From: Lawsonella clevelandensis
GTDB taxonomy: Bacteria; Actinomycetota; Actinomycetes; Mycobacteriales; Mycobacteriaceae
Direction of reading: 5' to 3'
Length of the DNA: 64,000 bases
NCBI RefSeq assembly: GCF_001293125.1
Contig: NZ_CP009312.1
Coordinates: 1,649,447-1,713,446 of the forward strand
Shown piece by piece: positions 1 through 7,423 of this stretch. A model generated the notes under the pieces. That model ran no database searches and was not told the origin of the DNA. It worked only from the letters and a program-made list of their open reading frames with translations. The stretch's first letter is position 1; every line of letters begins with the position of its first letter. Position numbers and translations under genes: made by a program.

Positions 1-180
1 TCATATGAGTTCACCGGGGGAGAGAGTATCTTCCTCGGATATGTAGATTTGATATGGGATGCTTTCGCCGAAAACACCTCATATGATATGAGACTTGAGC
101 AATTCGGTGAGACGATATCCTCCCAATTCACCCGCTACCGTATCGATGGCGTTGTCTCAGAGGAGCCTGTAGCCGCCTAA
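1..180 (+). CDS. C-terminal end of an unknown protein (5' truncated by window)
   Basis: Frame 1 is open from the first base to the TAA at 178-180 and encodes 59 residues ending in EEPVAA. I recognise no domain; the visible part is acidic and aromatic-rich with no membrane segment. A strong terminator follows directly, which supports this being the real 3' end of a gene. The rest lies outside the window, so function cannot be assigned. Its position on the far side of a tRNA gene and a small orphan ORF is compatible with it belonging to an integrated element, but this is inference. Confidence 0.5.
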   Translation, partial: SYEFTGGESIFLGYVDLIWDAFAENTSYDMRLEQFGETISSQFTRYRIDGVVSEEPVAA

Positions 181-201
181 GAGCTTTTATCACCTGAATA
201 G

Positions 202-236
202 AACCCCGTCACCCCCTATTGGGTGCGGGGTTTTCC
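202..236 (+). terminator. Rho-independent terminator
   Basis: The stem aaccccg/cggggtt continues as caccc/gggtg with a one-base bulge, closes on a short loop, and is followed by TTTTCC. It lies 22 nt after the stop of the partial gene. Confidence 0.8.
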
Positions 237-374
237 TTTACCCACCGCCCGTAGCCGCGTGTCCGCGCCGGGCGGTGTGGTGTGTTTGAGCACCCTTTCC
301 AGCCGGGGGTTGTGTGGTTGGGCACTTGACCCACGGTGCTTGTGATGTGGGGTTTTGTTGAGGAGAAGAAAATC

Positions 375-584
375 ATGCCGGATCATGTGACGCCGAATGA
401 TGTTGCCTACATGTCTGCTGGTGAGCAGATCCCAGACAATATGCAAGAGGAGCGGTCGGAGGGGCGAGAATTCACCCCGCCTGCCTCGCAGGAAGAGTTC
501 GGTGGTTTTATGTTGTTGCTGGGCTTCCTCGCTTTTTTCGTGCGTTTTCGTGGCTACATTTTGGCTACATCTGGTGCATTTTAG
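375..584 (+). CDS. Small hypothetical protein with C-terminal membrane segment
   Basis: A 69-residue ORF from ATG 375, chosen because AGGAGA at 361-366 sits 8 nt upstream. The first 43 residues are hydrophilic and acidic. The C-terminus (about residues 44-69, GGFMLLLGFLAFFVRFRGY and on) could form one membrane helix. No family is recognised. It lies alone between a terminator and a tRNA gene and could be a chance ORF or a leftover of an integrated element. Confidence 0.3.
   Translation: MPDHVTPNDVAYMSAGEQIPDNMQEERSEGREFTPPASQEEFGGFMLLLGFLAFFVRFRGYILATSGAF
551..570 (+). repeat. Direct repeat TGGCTACAT x2
   Basis: TGGCTACAT occurs at 551-559 and again at 562-570. The pair lies at the end of the small ORF, about 120 nt from the 3' end of the tRNA gene. 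Such repeats can be recombinase arm sites, but no integrase is seen. Confidence 0.35.
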
Positions 585-639
585 AGCCTTTTTATGCCCC
601 CTCGTGCCCCCTCAAGCACCTACCAAAAATGTAGTGAAA

Positions 640-677
640 CCCCTGGTGAAACAGCAATTATGCCGATCTACCAGGGG
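640..677 (-). terminator. Hairpin downstream of the tRNA gene
   Basis: The 8-bp inverted repeat cccctggt (640-647) / accagggg (670-677) lies just past the 3' end of the minus-strand tRNA. On the minus strand it is followed by only a short T-rich stretch, so it is a weak terminator candidate. Confidence 0.4.
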
Positions 678-687
678 CTTTGAAAAG

Positions 688-761
688 TGCGCCTGCTGGG
701 GCTCGAACCCAGGACCAAATGATTATGAGTCATCTGCTCTAACCGACTGAGCTACAGGCAC
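688..761 (-). tRNA. tRNA with CAT anticodon (Met or lysidine-type Ile2)
   Basis: Read on the minus strand, a full cloverleaf is visible: acceptor GTGCCTG/CAGGCGC with one G-T pair, D-arm TAGCTCAG...GAGC, anticodon stem GATGA/TCATT with loop CTCATAA (anticodon CAT), and T-arm CTGGG-TTCGAGC-CCCAG. The discriminator is A and no CCA is encoded. The CAT anticodon can serve elongator Met or, after TilS modification, the AUA isoleucine codon. The TTGGTC after the anticodon stem resembles Ile2 tRNAs, but I cannot decide. Confidence 0.9.
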
Positions 762-1077
762 GTACTCCTCTGCTGTGAGAACAGAAATGAGCGTATCCAG
801 TGTAGCGCGTTACTAGCTAAACCTCCGCTTCGGTAGGGCGCTATCGTTGCCGGTTGCTGGTGATACTGATGTTACTGAAGTTTATTAAAGTTAAAAATGT
901 GCTTTTACCTGCGAATTTTTTTAAAAATAACGCGGCGTGTCGGAGGTTCAATCGAAGAAAAGTCTCAACCTTTAGTGCAAACTTGAACGTGACAAGAGAA
1001 AAGTGCACACACCTCCGAATAGGACGTACTGCGTTGGGGAAGACGTCATACGTCTCAGAAGAAGAAGGAGGTGCGGC
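762..1077. other. Gene-free stretch upstream of DUF3145 gene
   Basis: A 316-nt AT-richer region. It must hold the promoters of the minus-strand tRNA (left part) and of the DUF3145 gene (right part). I see no convincing -35/-10 pair, repeat or RNA structure. Confidence 0.4.
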
Positions 1078-1593
1078 GTGCACGTCGCTACACCATTTGT
1101 TGATGCCACCACTGGGGTGGTGTCCCTTTATGCTGCCCCCGCAGCGCTTTGCCCGCGGATCGAGCAGGTCCTGGCTCGTACCTTACAAGCAGCCCTCCCT
1201 ACCCGGCGGCTCGTGTGGCACACTGTGGAAGGCCGTCCAGGTATGCTCCGCACCTCTGTCGACTGGATCGGACCAGTTGGCAGTGGGCAAGCCCTCGCTG
1301 AAGCCCTCGCAGAGTGGCCCATTCTTTCCTTTGATGTCACTGAAGATGCCACTGAAAGCTGGAACGGCCAGCGTTTCAGCCATACTCCAGATCTCGGTCT
1401 CTGGCGGGGGGAGACAAATGCTTCGGGTGACGTCGTTGTCTCCGAAAACCGACTTCGCGAAATTATGCGTGCTGGTGATCTTGAGCATGGCATCGAACTC
1501 GCACTCGGCACGGCATGGGATGAGTCTCTTGACACGCTTCGCCAAGAACAGCCTTCTAGTATAGACGTCACCTGGCTGTCCGCCGTCGGTTAA
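1078..1593 (+). CDS. DUF3145 family protein
   Basis: A 171-residue protein of the actinobacterial DUF3145 family, whose function is unknown. Visible signatures are the N-terminal YAAPAALCP, the central SHTPDLGLWRGETNASGDVVV and the C-terminal LGTAWDESLDTLR, all typical of the family. GTG 1078 is chosen over an in-frame ATG further upstream because GAAGGAGGTG (1063-1072) is correctly spaced before it and the family begins near this point. There is no signal peptide or membrane segment. It stands alone on the plus strand and ends at a bidirectional terminator shared with acpM. Confidence 0.85.
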   Translation: MHVATPFVDATTGVVSLYAAPAALCPRIEQVLARTLQAALPTRRLVWHTVEGRPGMLRTSVDWIGPVGSGQALAEALAEWPILSFDVTEDATESWNGQRFSHTPDLGLWRGETNASGDVVVSENRLREIMRAGDLEHGIELALGTAWDESLDTLRQEQPSSIDVTWLSAVG

Positions 1594-1628
1594 ACCACCT
1601 ACGCACCCCCTCTTTTCCTCTTCACAAA

Positions 1629-1675
1629 AACTGTGGTGGGCACCCGCAACGGAGTGCCCACCACAGTTCGTTTTT
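1629..1675. terminator. Bidirectional terminator between DUF3145 gene and acpM
   Basis: A perfect 15-bp stem, AACTGTGGTGGGCAC (1629-1643) against GTGCCCACCACAGTT (1654-1668), with a 10-nt loop. It is followed by CGTTTTT on the plus strand and AAAAA-complement on the other side. The two genes converge on it. Confidence 0.9.
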
Positions 1676-1717
1676 CACCGTTATTATTCCTTTGTTAGTG
1701 GAGATAACAGCACGTTA

Positions 1718-1975
1718 TCAGGATCGCCCCACAGTGACTCGTTTAATGTAATCGACGACATCGCGTACCGTGCCCATACCTTTCATTCGCTCATCGGGAA
1801 TTTCAATGCCGTACTTGTCCTCGGTCTGAACAGCAATTTCTACCATCGACAGGGAATCTACGTCCAGGTCATCCACAAACTTTTTGTCTGGAGTTACCTC
1901 AGTCTGTTCAATACCGGTGACTTCCTCGATGATCTCGGCAAGGCCAGCAACGATGTCTCTTTCATCAGCAGCCAT
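1718..1975 (-). CDS. acpM: Meromycolate-type acyl carrier protein AcpM
   Basis: An 85-residue acidic acyl carrier protein. The phosphopantetheine attachment motif DVDSLSM is present, preceded by KKFVDDL, and the fold length is standard. GGAAAGGAAAG precedes ATG 1975. In mycobacteria acpM sits in fabD-acpM-kasA-kasB, downstream of the regulator gene mabR. Here acpM directly follows the mabR-like gene with an 86-nt gap and there is no fabD or kas gene. Its role is therefore probably carrying acyl chains for a residual or different fatty-acid system; which partner enzymes it uses cannot be seen here. Confidence 0.9.
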   Translation of the reverse strand: MAADERDIVAGLAEIIEEVTGIEQTEVTPDKKFVDDLDVDSLSMVEIAVQTEDKYGIEIPDERMKGMGTVRDVVDYIKRVTVGRS

Positions 1976-2061
1976 CTGCGGTGCTTTCCTTTCCGTCTAG
2001 TACCTTCACTATGCGTACAGGGGGGAGGGCGCAGAGTGGCGCCCAGATAATACTCACGACT

Positions 2062-3363
2062 CTACCAAGATTTGTTGCTGGATTCGTTAATGTCCTCGAG
2101 CATCCCCAAAACATTAGCGATCCGCAGCGTAAACCGCATACGCGAATCAAGTGGATCCATACCGGTAATGTCATTTACTCTCTTCAAACGGTAACGTACC
2201 GTGTTGGGGTGCACGTAGAGCTGCCGGGCCGCTTCTTCGACGCCACCATCAACCGAAAGATAAAGTCGCAAGGTGTCACGAATGGCTGCACTCGCAGACT
2301 TCTGCAAAGGCTTAATGATGCCATGAAACAGACGCTGCACAGCTCGATGGTCTCCCGCTATCGCCCGTTCCGGGATAAACATGTCAGCAGCCGCCACGCG
2401 CGGAACATTGGGCATTGCTTGCGCGACGCGTAACGCTGCAAAAGCTTCCTCTGCGGACCGAGATGCTCCCGCTAGATTGCGCGCTGTTGGCCCTAGCATG
2501 ATCTGGTCATCGGAGAAGATCTCATAGAGTGGGCATTCTGGATCCATGAGCACTTCTGCAGGCACGTTCACCAGTGTCACCAAATAAGGGCCTTGCACCG
2601 CTGCCAAGGCGCGATAGCCCAGGTCGGATGCTGCTTGGTGGAGACGAAGCACAGTCCGCTCATGTCGATCCATGGAACGCGGAGTTCCGACCATCACTGT
2701 CACCGGCTGATTAGCGTCGCATGCCAAGGCAGAGCCAAAGGAACGGATGTCTTCAGACTTTGCTCCGCGCACCACCGCGTCAACTAGTGCCGTCTCCATG
2801 CGGGCATCCCAGGCACCGCGTTTTTCCGCTGCCGCCGCAAAGTAGTCTGCAATGGAGAACCCCAACTCGCGGCTGTATCGAAGCGCATGGACTAGCAATG
2901 TGACCTTTGCTTCTGGCATGTCCTTCATGTTGATGACGGCCTGTTCGATGACTTCCATGCTCGAGTGCAGGATGGAGACAGACTGCTGCAAGCTCAGACC
3001 TTCCACCATGTGGACGGAATCCGAGCCAAGTACATCCATAAAATCAAGATTGTTATTCTCTGGATTCTGGACCCAATCCGCAAAAAACCGAATGGCAGAC
3101 TGCACCAACGCTCCGATATCAGCCCGATGTTTGGCGTCAAGTTCTGCAAAGAAGGGAAGAGACACACTCATGTGTGCCATCACAGTCCGGGTGAGCTGGC
3201 CAGATATCTCACGAATGTGGTGGACAAGGCTTGGCGACACTGCATCGAGTATGGTCAGTTCAGTCTGCGAACCTTCGGAGGTAATTTGTTCAGTACTCAC
3301 AAGATTATTGTTGCATGTTTGTTCAAATGAGTGAGTGCTATTTCCGTGAGTTAAGCCACACAC
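2062..3363 (-). CDS. mabR: PucR/CdaR-type transcriptional regulator, MabR-like
   Basis: Up to 433 residues. The C-terminal part (about 360-420) carries the PucR-family helix-turn-helix, seen in LRLYLSVDGGVEEAARQLYVHPNTVRYRLKRV. The middle resembles the GGDEF-like CdaR regulator region. In mycobacteria the orthologous Rv2242 (MabR) controls mycolic-acid/FAS-II genes including acpM; the same regulator-acpM adjacency here supports the assignment. The open frame begins at GTG 3363, but that site has no clear ribosome-binding site. GTG 3300 (VSTEQITSEG) is a reasonable alternative, giving 412 residues. The symbol is by synteny and domain similarity only. Confidence 0.75.
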   Translation of the reverse strand: MCGLTHGNSTHSFEQTCNNNLVSTEQITSEGSQTELTILDAVSPSLVHHIREISGQLTRTVMAHMSVSLPFFAELDAKHRADIGALVQSAIRFFADWVQNPENNNLDFMDVLGSDSVHMVEGLSLQQSVSILHSSMEVIEQAVINMKDMPEAKVTLLVHALRYSRELGFSIADYFAAAAEKRGAWDARMETALVDAVVRGAKSEDIRSFGSALACDANQPVTVMVGTPRSMDRHERTVLRLHQAASDLGYRALAAVQGPYLVTLVNVPAEVLMDPECPLYEIFSDDQIMLGPTARNLAGASRSAEEAFAALRVAQAMPNVPRVAAADMFIPERAIAGDHRAVQRLFHGIIKPLQKSASAAIRDTLRLYLSVDGGVEEAARQLYVHPNTVRYRLKRVNDITGMDPLDSRMRFTLRIANVLGMLEDINESSNKSW

Positions 3364-3479
3364 CTGGACGTCAGGAGGTGCTGGACTTGTTGCCAGAAGA
3401 AACCAATGTGTAATAGTTTTTTCATAGGTAGACTGGTGGAGTCATCGGGAAACGAACTCTAATTAGGAGGATCGACGCA

Positions 3480-3914
3480 GTGAGCGCCAGCTCCGACGCC
3501 AACAGCTTCAACGCCATCTTGGCCCATAAACTTGAAATTTCTGACGACATGGTCGTGCAGGAGGTTGGTTGGGACGACGATTGCGACTCATCCATTAGTG
3601 AAGCTATCGAAGATATCATCGGCTCCACACTGCTCGAAGACACTTCCTATGATGTCTGTGATGCGATTCTCTTTTGGTGGCGCGACGGTGACGGAGACCT
3701 TACCGACGACCTCGTTGACGTCGTCGCCCCGCTGTCCGACGGGGGAGTGGTGTGGTTGACCACCCCTAAGACTGGTCAACCAGATGCCGTAGACCCCTCA
3801 GAGATCGCTGAGAGTGCGCGCACGGCAGGTCTTTCCCAGACGTCTACCTCCGCGGTCAATGACTGGATTGTCACCCGTTTAGTACAAGCTCGTCACGGCG
3901 CGCCTCGTCGGTAA
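3480..3914 (+). CDS. DUF3052 family protein
   Basis: A 144-residue acidic cytoplasmic protein. Signatures of the DUF3052 family (Rv2239c-like) are VVQEVGWDDDCD near residue 22, the LFWWRDGDGDLTDDLVDV segment, and GGVVWLTTPKTGQPDAVDPSEI near residue 90. The function is not established. The start is GTG 3480, well supported by AGGAGG at 3465-3470. It is divergent from the MabR-like gene and is followed by tRNA-Val. Confidence 0.85.
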   Translation: MSASSDANSFNAILAHKLEISDDMVVQEVGWDDDCDSSISEAIEDIIGSTLLEDTSYDVCDAILFWWRDGDGDLTDDLVDVVAPLSDGGVVWLTTPKTGQPDAVDPSEIAESARTAGLSQTSTSAVNDWIVTRLVQARHGAPRR

Positions 3915-3957
3915 ATTAGGGCGAACAGCGTCCCATAGGTTAGAGTTTTAACGTCCT

Positions 3958-4029
3958 GCGTGGGTAGCTCAGGGGTAGAGCTCCGGTTTTACACACCGGC
4001 GGTCGGGGGTTCGAAACCCTCCTCACGCA
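3958..4029 (+). tRNA. tRNA-Val (TAC anticodon)
   Basis: A 72-nt cloverleaf: acceptor GCGTGGG/CTCACGC, D-arm TAGCTCAGGGGTAGAGC, anticodon stem CCGGT/ACCGG with loop TTTACAC (anticodon TAC) and T-arm with GTTCGAAAC. The discriminator is A and CCA is not encoded. It is followed by a terminator. Confidence 0.95.
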
Positions 4030-4035
4030 CTTTGG

Positions 4036-4072
4036 AAGATCCCCGGTCACACTGAGTGACCGGGGATCTTGT
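4036..4072 (+). terminator. Terminator after tRNA-Val
   Basis: A 15-bp stem, AAGATCCCCGGTCAC / GTGACCGGGGATCTT, with a short loop, followed by GTTGTCTT. Confidence 0.85.
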
Positions 4073-4250
4073 TGTCTTGAGTAGAGAGAATATGGGGGGG
4101 GGAGTCCTCTGAAGAGAAAAGGTTGACGTAGAGGGAGCATTGTCTGCGCCGAGGGGGGGAGTTGTCCGGAAGGGAGGAGTTCGTCCCTCTGAGACATTCT
4201 CAGCGCCATTTCGGGGGCTCCTTCAGACCTCTCTGGAAATGAAATAGATG

Positions 4251-4281
4251 TAGTCCCCCAGGACACTGTCCTGGGGGACTA
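4251..4281 (-). terminator. Terminator of the nuo operon
   Basis: A near-perfect palindrome, TAGTCCCCCAGGACA / TGTCCTGGGGGACTA, centred near 4266, 22 nt past the nuoN stop on the minus strand. Confidence 0.8.
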
Positions 4282-4303
4282 TCACAAAGCAGGAGGCTAA
4301 CCC

Positions 4304-5866
4304 TTACATCAGGAAGCCACCGAGCGAGTTCGCAAGGCCCAGCACCGGTCCGGGAAGAATTCCCATGAGGATGGTGAGCACAGCAGTGATAACCACCACG
4401 ATGCTGACCGCGGCACCGGGCTTTGCCACCACAGTAGTGATATTCGTGCGCTTGAAGAACATGACAATGATCATGCGCACGTAGGCGTAGGCGGCAAGTG
4501 CGGACACCAGTAAGGCAACGACGACTAGCCAGCTGTAGCCAGCCAACCACGGCACTGCGAAGACGGTGAACTTACCGATAAAGCCAGCGGTGATGGGGAA
4601 GCCTGCGAAGCTCAGGAAGTAGAGGGCGAAGGCTGCACCCAACCACGGATGCTGGCGTCCAATACCTTCCCAGGCGGAAATCGCAGTTGCTTCCTCGCCG
4701 CTCTCACGACGGACGACCGTGACAATGGCGAAGGCGCCAATGGTCGCGAGCCCGTAAGCCGCCAGGTAGATCAACACCGAAGAGACAACACTGAACTCCA
4801 GGCTTCCTACCTTGAGGAGGCCCTGATCCGCACCCACCAGAGCGGTCATGATAAAGCCCGCGTGAGTAATGGAGGAGTAAGCGATCAGTCGCTTGACGTC
4901 GGTCTGGGTCATGGTCAGCAGGGCACCGAAGAGCATCGAGATGATGGCCAGTACCACGATGACAATTTCCCACTGACGTTCGTTGAGCGGCACTGCCACG
5001 GTGAGAACGCGGGCGAGAGCAGCAACGGCAGCCAGCTTAGTGCAGATTGCCATGAAGGCAGTCACCGGGGTGGGGGCGCCTTGATAGACGTCCGGAACCC
5101 AACTGTGGAACGGTACTGCACCAATCTTGAAGAGGAGGCCAATCACGACAAATACGACGCCGAGCACAAGCAGGGCAGGCTTGTCGGTGTGAGAGGACTG
5201 CTCTGCAATGCCAGCAAAGGTGAAGTTACCGGTGGCGGCGTAGAGCATCACGATGCCGTACAGCATGACGGCTGCTGCAAGTACGCCCAGCAGGAAGTAC
5301 TTCAGAGAAGCTTCCTGGCTCAGACGTCGGCGGTAGAGTGCCAGCCCGGCGAGAACGTAGAGCGGCAGGGACATCACTTCAAGAGCGACGAAGAGCATAA
5401 GCAGGTTGGTCGCTGCGGTGAAGAGCATCATGCCGAACAGAGAGAACAGCGCCAAGACATAGATCTCGGAGTGTTCAGTTCGCTCACTCTCGGGGATTGT
5501 CTTCAGCCGGCGTGCATGCCGTGTACTGAAGAGAATCATGCTGAGGGCGGTGAAAACAATCAGAGCACCCTGCGCCACATAGGTGGGCTTATCCATGGCA
5601 AGGAGGCCATTGGCGACAACCGAGAAGTGGCCATCGACCCAGTTCGCAATCAGCATTCCCATCGTGGCAATGAGAACGACGAAGACGGAGACCAGCTGCA
5701 CGACAGCGCGAGCCGGCCGACGCACAAAGGCGTCCAGGAGGAGAGCGACACAGGCACCACCGAACATGATCAACAGCGGAGCGAGGGTCTGGTAATCCAG
5801 CGCCGGGCTCTCGATCATTCGTGCGGGGCTAGCCATCATGTCCATAGCAATGATGTTCTGGATCAT
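4304..5866 (-). CDS. nuoN: NADH-quinone oxidoreductase subunit N
   Basis: A 520-residue polytopic membrane protein with about 14 hydrophobic segments, one of the three antiporter-like proton-pumping subunits of complex I. The Proton_antipo_M core is visible in FKIGAVPFHSWVPDVYQGAPTPVTAFMA and in the TQTDVKRLIAYSSITHAGFI segment carrying the conserved lysine. ATG 5866 directly abuts the nuoM stop and GGAGGTG precedes it. It is the last gene of nuoA-N and is followed by a terminator. Confidence 0.95.
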   Translation of the reverse strand: MIQNIIAMDMMASPARMIESPALDYQTLAPLLIMFGGACVALLLDAFVRRPARAVVQLVSVFVVLIATMGMLIANWVDGHFSVVANGLLAMDKPTYVAQGALIVFTALSMILFSTRHARRLKTIPESERTEHSEIYVLALFSLFGMMLFTAATNLLMLFVALEVMSLPLYVLAGLALYRRRLSQEASLKYFLLGVLAAAVMLYGIVMLYAATGNFTFAGIAEQSSHTDKPALLVLGVVFVVIGLLFKIGAVPFHSWVPDVYQGAPTPVTAFMAICTKLAAVAALARVLTVAVPLNERQWEIVIVVLAIISMLFGALLTMTQTDVKRLIAYSSITHAGFIMTALVGADQGLLKVGSLEFSVVSSVLIYLAAYGLATIGAFAIVTVVRRESGEEATAISAWEGIGRQHPWLGAAFALYFLSFAGFPITAGFIGKFTVFAVPWLAGYSWLVVVALLVSALAAYAYVRMIIVMFFKRTNITTVVAKPGAAVSIVVVITAVLTILMGILPGPVLGLANSLGGFLM

Positions 5867-7408
5867 TTAGCGCGCACCTCCTAAAGAGATAGTGGTCGAT
5901 TCAGGCTGCGCGGCCGGAGCCACGGCTTCGTGGTTTGTTGCCTTCTCAACAAAGGTGACAGCCTGTTCAGAATCGGGGTTCAGCACCCTGGTCAGCGGAG
6001 TGGGGTAGACGCCGAGGACAAGGAGCAGAGCCAGCAGAGGAACGATGATCCACCGTTCCGCCATGGACAGCTCGGAGACCTTCTCTTTCACCTCATCAGA
6101 GGGGAGACCCGTCATCGTCCGCTTGTACATCCGCATGATGTAGAGGGCGGCAAGCACCATAGCGATGGCCGAGATGCCGGCAGCCCACGGGTAATTCGTC
6201 CAGGTTCCCGCCAGCACACCGAACTCAGACACGAAGGGTGCCAGGCCGGGGAGAGACAGGGACGACAGACCCGCGATGAGGAGGAAGCCGGCAAGCACCG
6301 GGGCAACCTTCTGCACGCCACCGAAGTCGGCGATCTCTGCGGAGCCACGACGCTTCATCAGGTAACCAACCAGGAGGAAGAGCGCGGCGGTAGAGATGCC
6401 GTGGTTGAACATGTAAAGGTTGGCACCTGCCACCGAGGTGGGAGTGAGGGCGAAGAGGCCCAGTACGATGAAACCAAAGTGGCTGACGGAGGTGTACGCC
6501 ACCAGGCGCATGAGGTTGCCCTGCGCCAGTGCGGCAAGTGCACCGTAGATGATGGATATCACGGCCAGGACGATGACCACTGGGGTGGCCCACTCGGCTG
6601 CGTTCGGGAAGAGACCCAGCGCGAAGCGGAACATACCGAAGGTGCCAATCTTGTCCATGATGGCGACCATCATCACTGCACCACCGGGGGTGGTGTTCTC
6701 TGCGGCGTCGGGCAGCCAGGTGTGAACCGGAACCATGGGGGCCTTCACAGCGAAGGCGATCATGAATCCCACAAACAGTAGGCGTTCCGTGTTCGTGCCG
6801 AGATTCATGTTCATGAGGTCACTCAGCAGGAAGGTGCCGTGGCCACTGTTCTGGGAGTTTATGTAGACGCCGATAACGGCGGCCAGCATAACCAGACCAG
6901 AGGTCAAGGAGTACAGCAGGAACTTGATGGCAGCGTAGCGACGCTGTGCTCCACCAAAACCACCGATGAGGAAGAACATCGGGATGAGGGTGGCCTCGAA
7001 GAAGAGGTAGAACAGCAGAACGTCAGTGGCAGTGAAGACGTAGAGGGAGAAACCCTCGACGGCCAGCGCAAGTGCCAGGAAGGCGCGTTCTCCCAGCTGG
7101 TCTTCACGGAAGTTCTCCGTGAAAGCGTAGAGCAGCACCAGCGGGGTGAGAATGGCGGTGAGGAGCACGAGGCTCAACCCGATACCATCCACACCAAGCG
7201 AGTAGTAGGCGTCAATCTGGGGAATCCACTGGTGTAGTTCGGTGAACTGCATACCTTGGCCAGGGTTGAAGAGTACTGCCATAGCAATGGCGATACCCAG
7301 CGAGCCGAGGGAGGCAAGCATGGCCACCACGCGGCTGGCAACACCCCGGACCACGGTAAGGAGGAGCGCTCCTACCAGGGGGATTAGTGCGGCAGAGGTA
7401 ATTAACAT
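5867..7408 (-). CDS. nuoM: NADH-quinone oxidoreductase subunit M
   Basis: A 513-residue antiporter-like membrane subunit of complex I. Key motifs are FYLFFEATLIPMFFLIG with its conserved glutamate, FAVKAPMVPVHTWLPDAAE with the conserved lysine, and NLMRLVAYTSVSHFGFI. GGGAGG precedes ATG 7408. A hydrophilic tail of about 30 residues ends the protein. It lies 15 nt after nuoL and abuts nuoN. Confidence 0.95.
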   Translation of the reverse strand: MLITSAALIPLVGALLLTVVRGVASRVVAMLASLGSLGIAIAMAVLFNPGQGMQFTELHQWIPQIDAYYSLGVDGIGLSLVLLTAILTPLVLLYAFTENFREDQLGERAFLALALAVEGFSLYVFTATDVLLFYLFFEATLIPMFFLIGGFGGAQRRYAAIKFLLYSLTSGLVMLAAVIGVYINSQNSGHGTFLLSDLMNMNLGTNTERLLFVGFMIAFAVKAPMVPVHTWLPDAAENTTPGGAVMMVAIMDKIGTFGMFRFALGLFPNAAEWATPVVIVLAVISIIYGALAALAQGNLMRLVAYTSVSHFGFIVLGLFALTPTSVAGANLYMFNHGISTAALFLLVGYLMKRRGSAEIADFGGVQKVAPVLAGFLLIAGLSSLSLPGLAPFVSEFGVLAGTWTNYPWAAGISAIAMVLAALYIMRMYKRTMTGLPSDEVKEKVSELSMAERWIIVPLLALLLVLGVYPTPLTRVLNPDSEQAVTFVEKATNHEAVAPAAQPESTTISLGGAR

Positions 7409-7423
7409 TCTCTCAATCCTCCC

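Noticed and set aside
397-750. 117-residue ORF over the tRNA
   Set aside because: It overlaps the tRNA gene and has no coding features.
4649-5884. 411-residue plus-strand ORF
   Set aside because: It is exactly antisense to nuoN, has His/Glu/Gly-rich composition typical of a shadow frame, and has no ribosome-binding site or recognisable domain.
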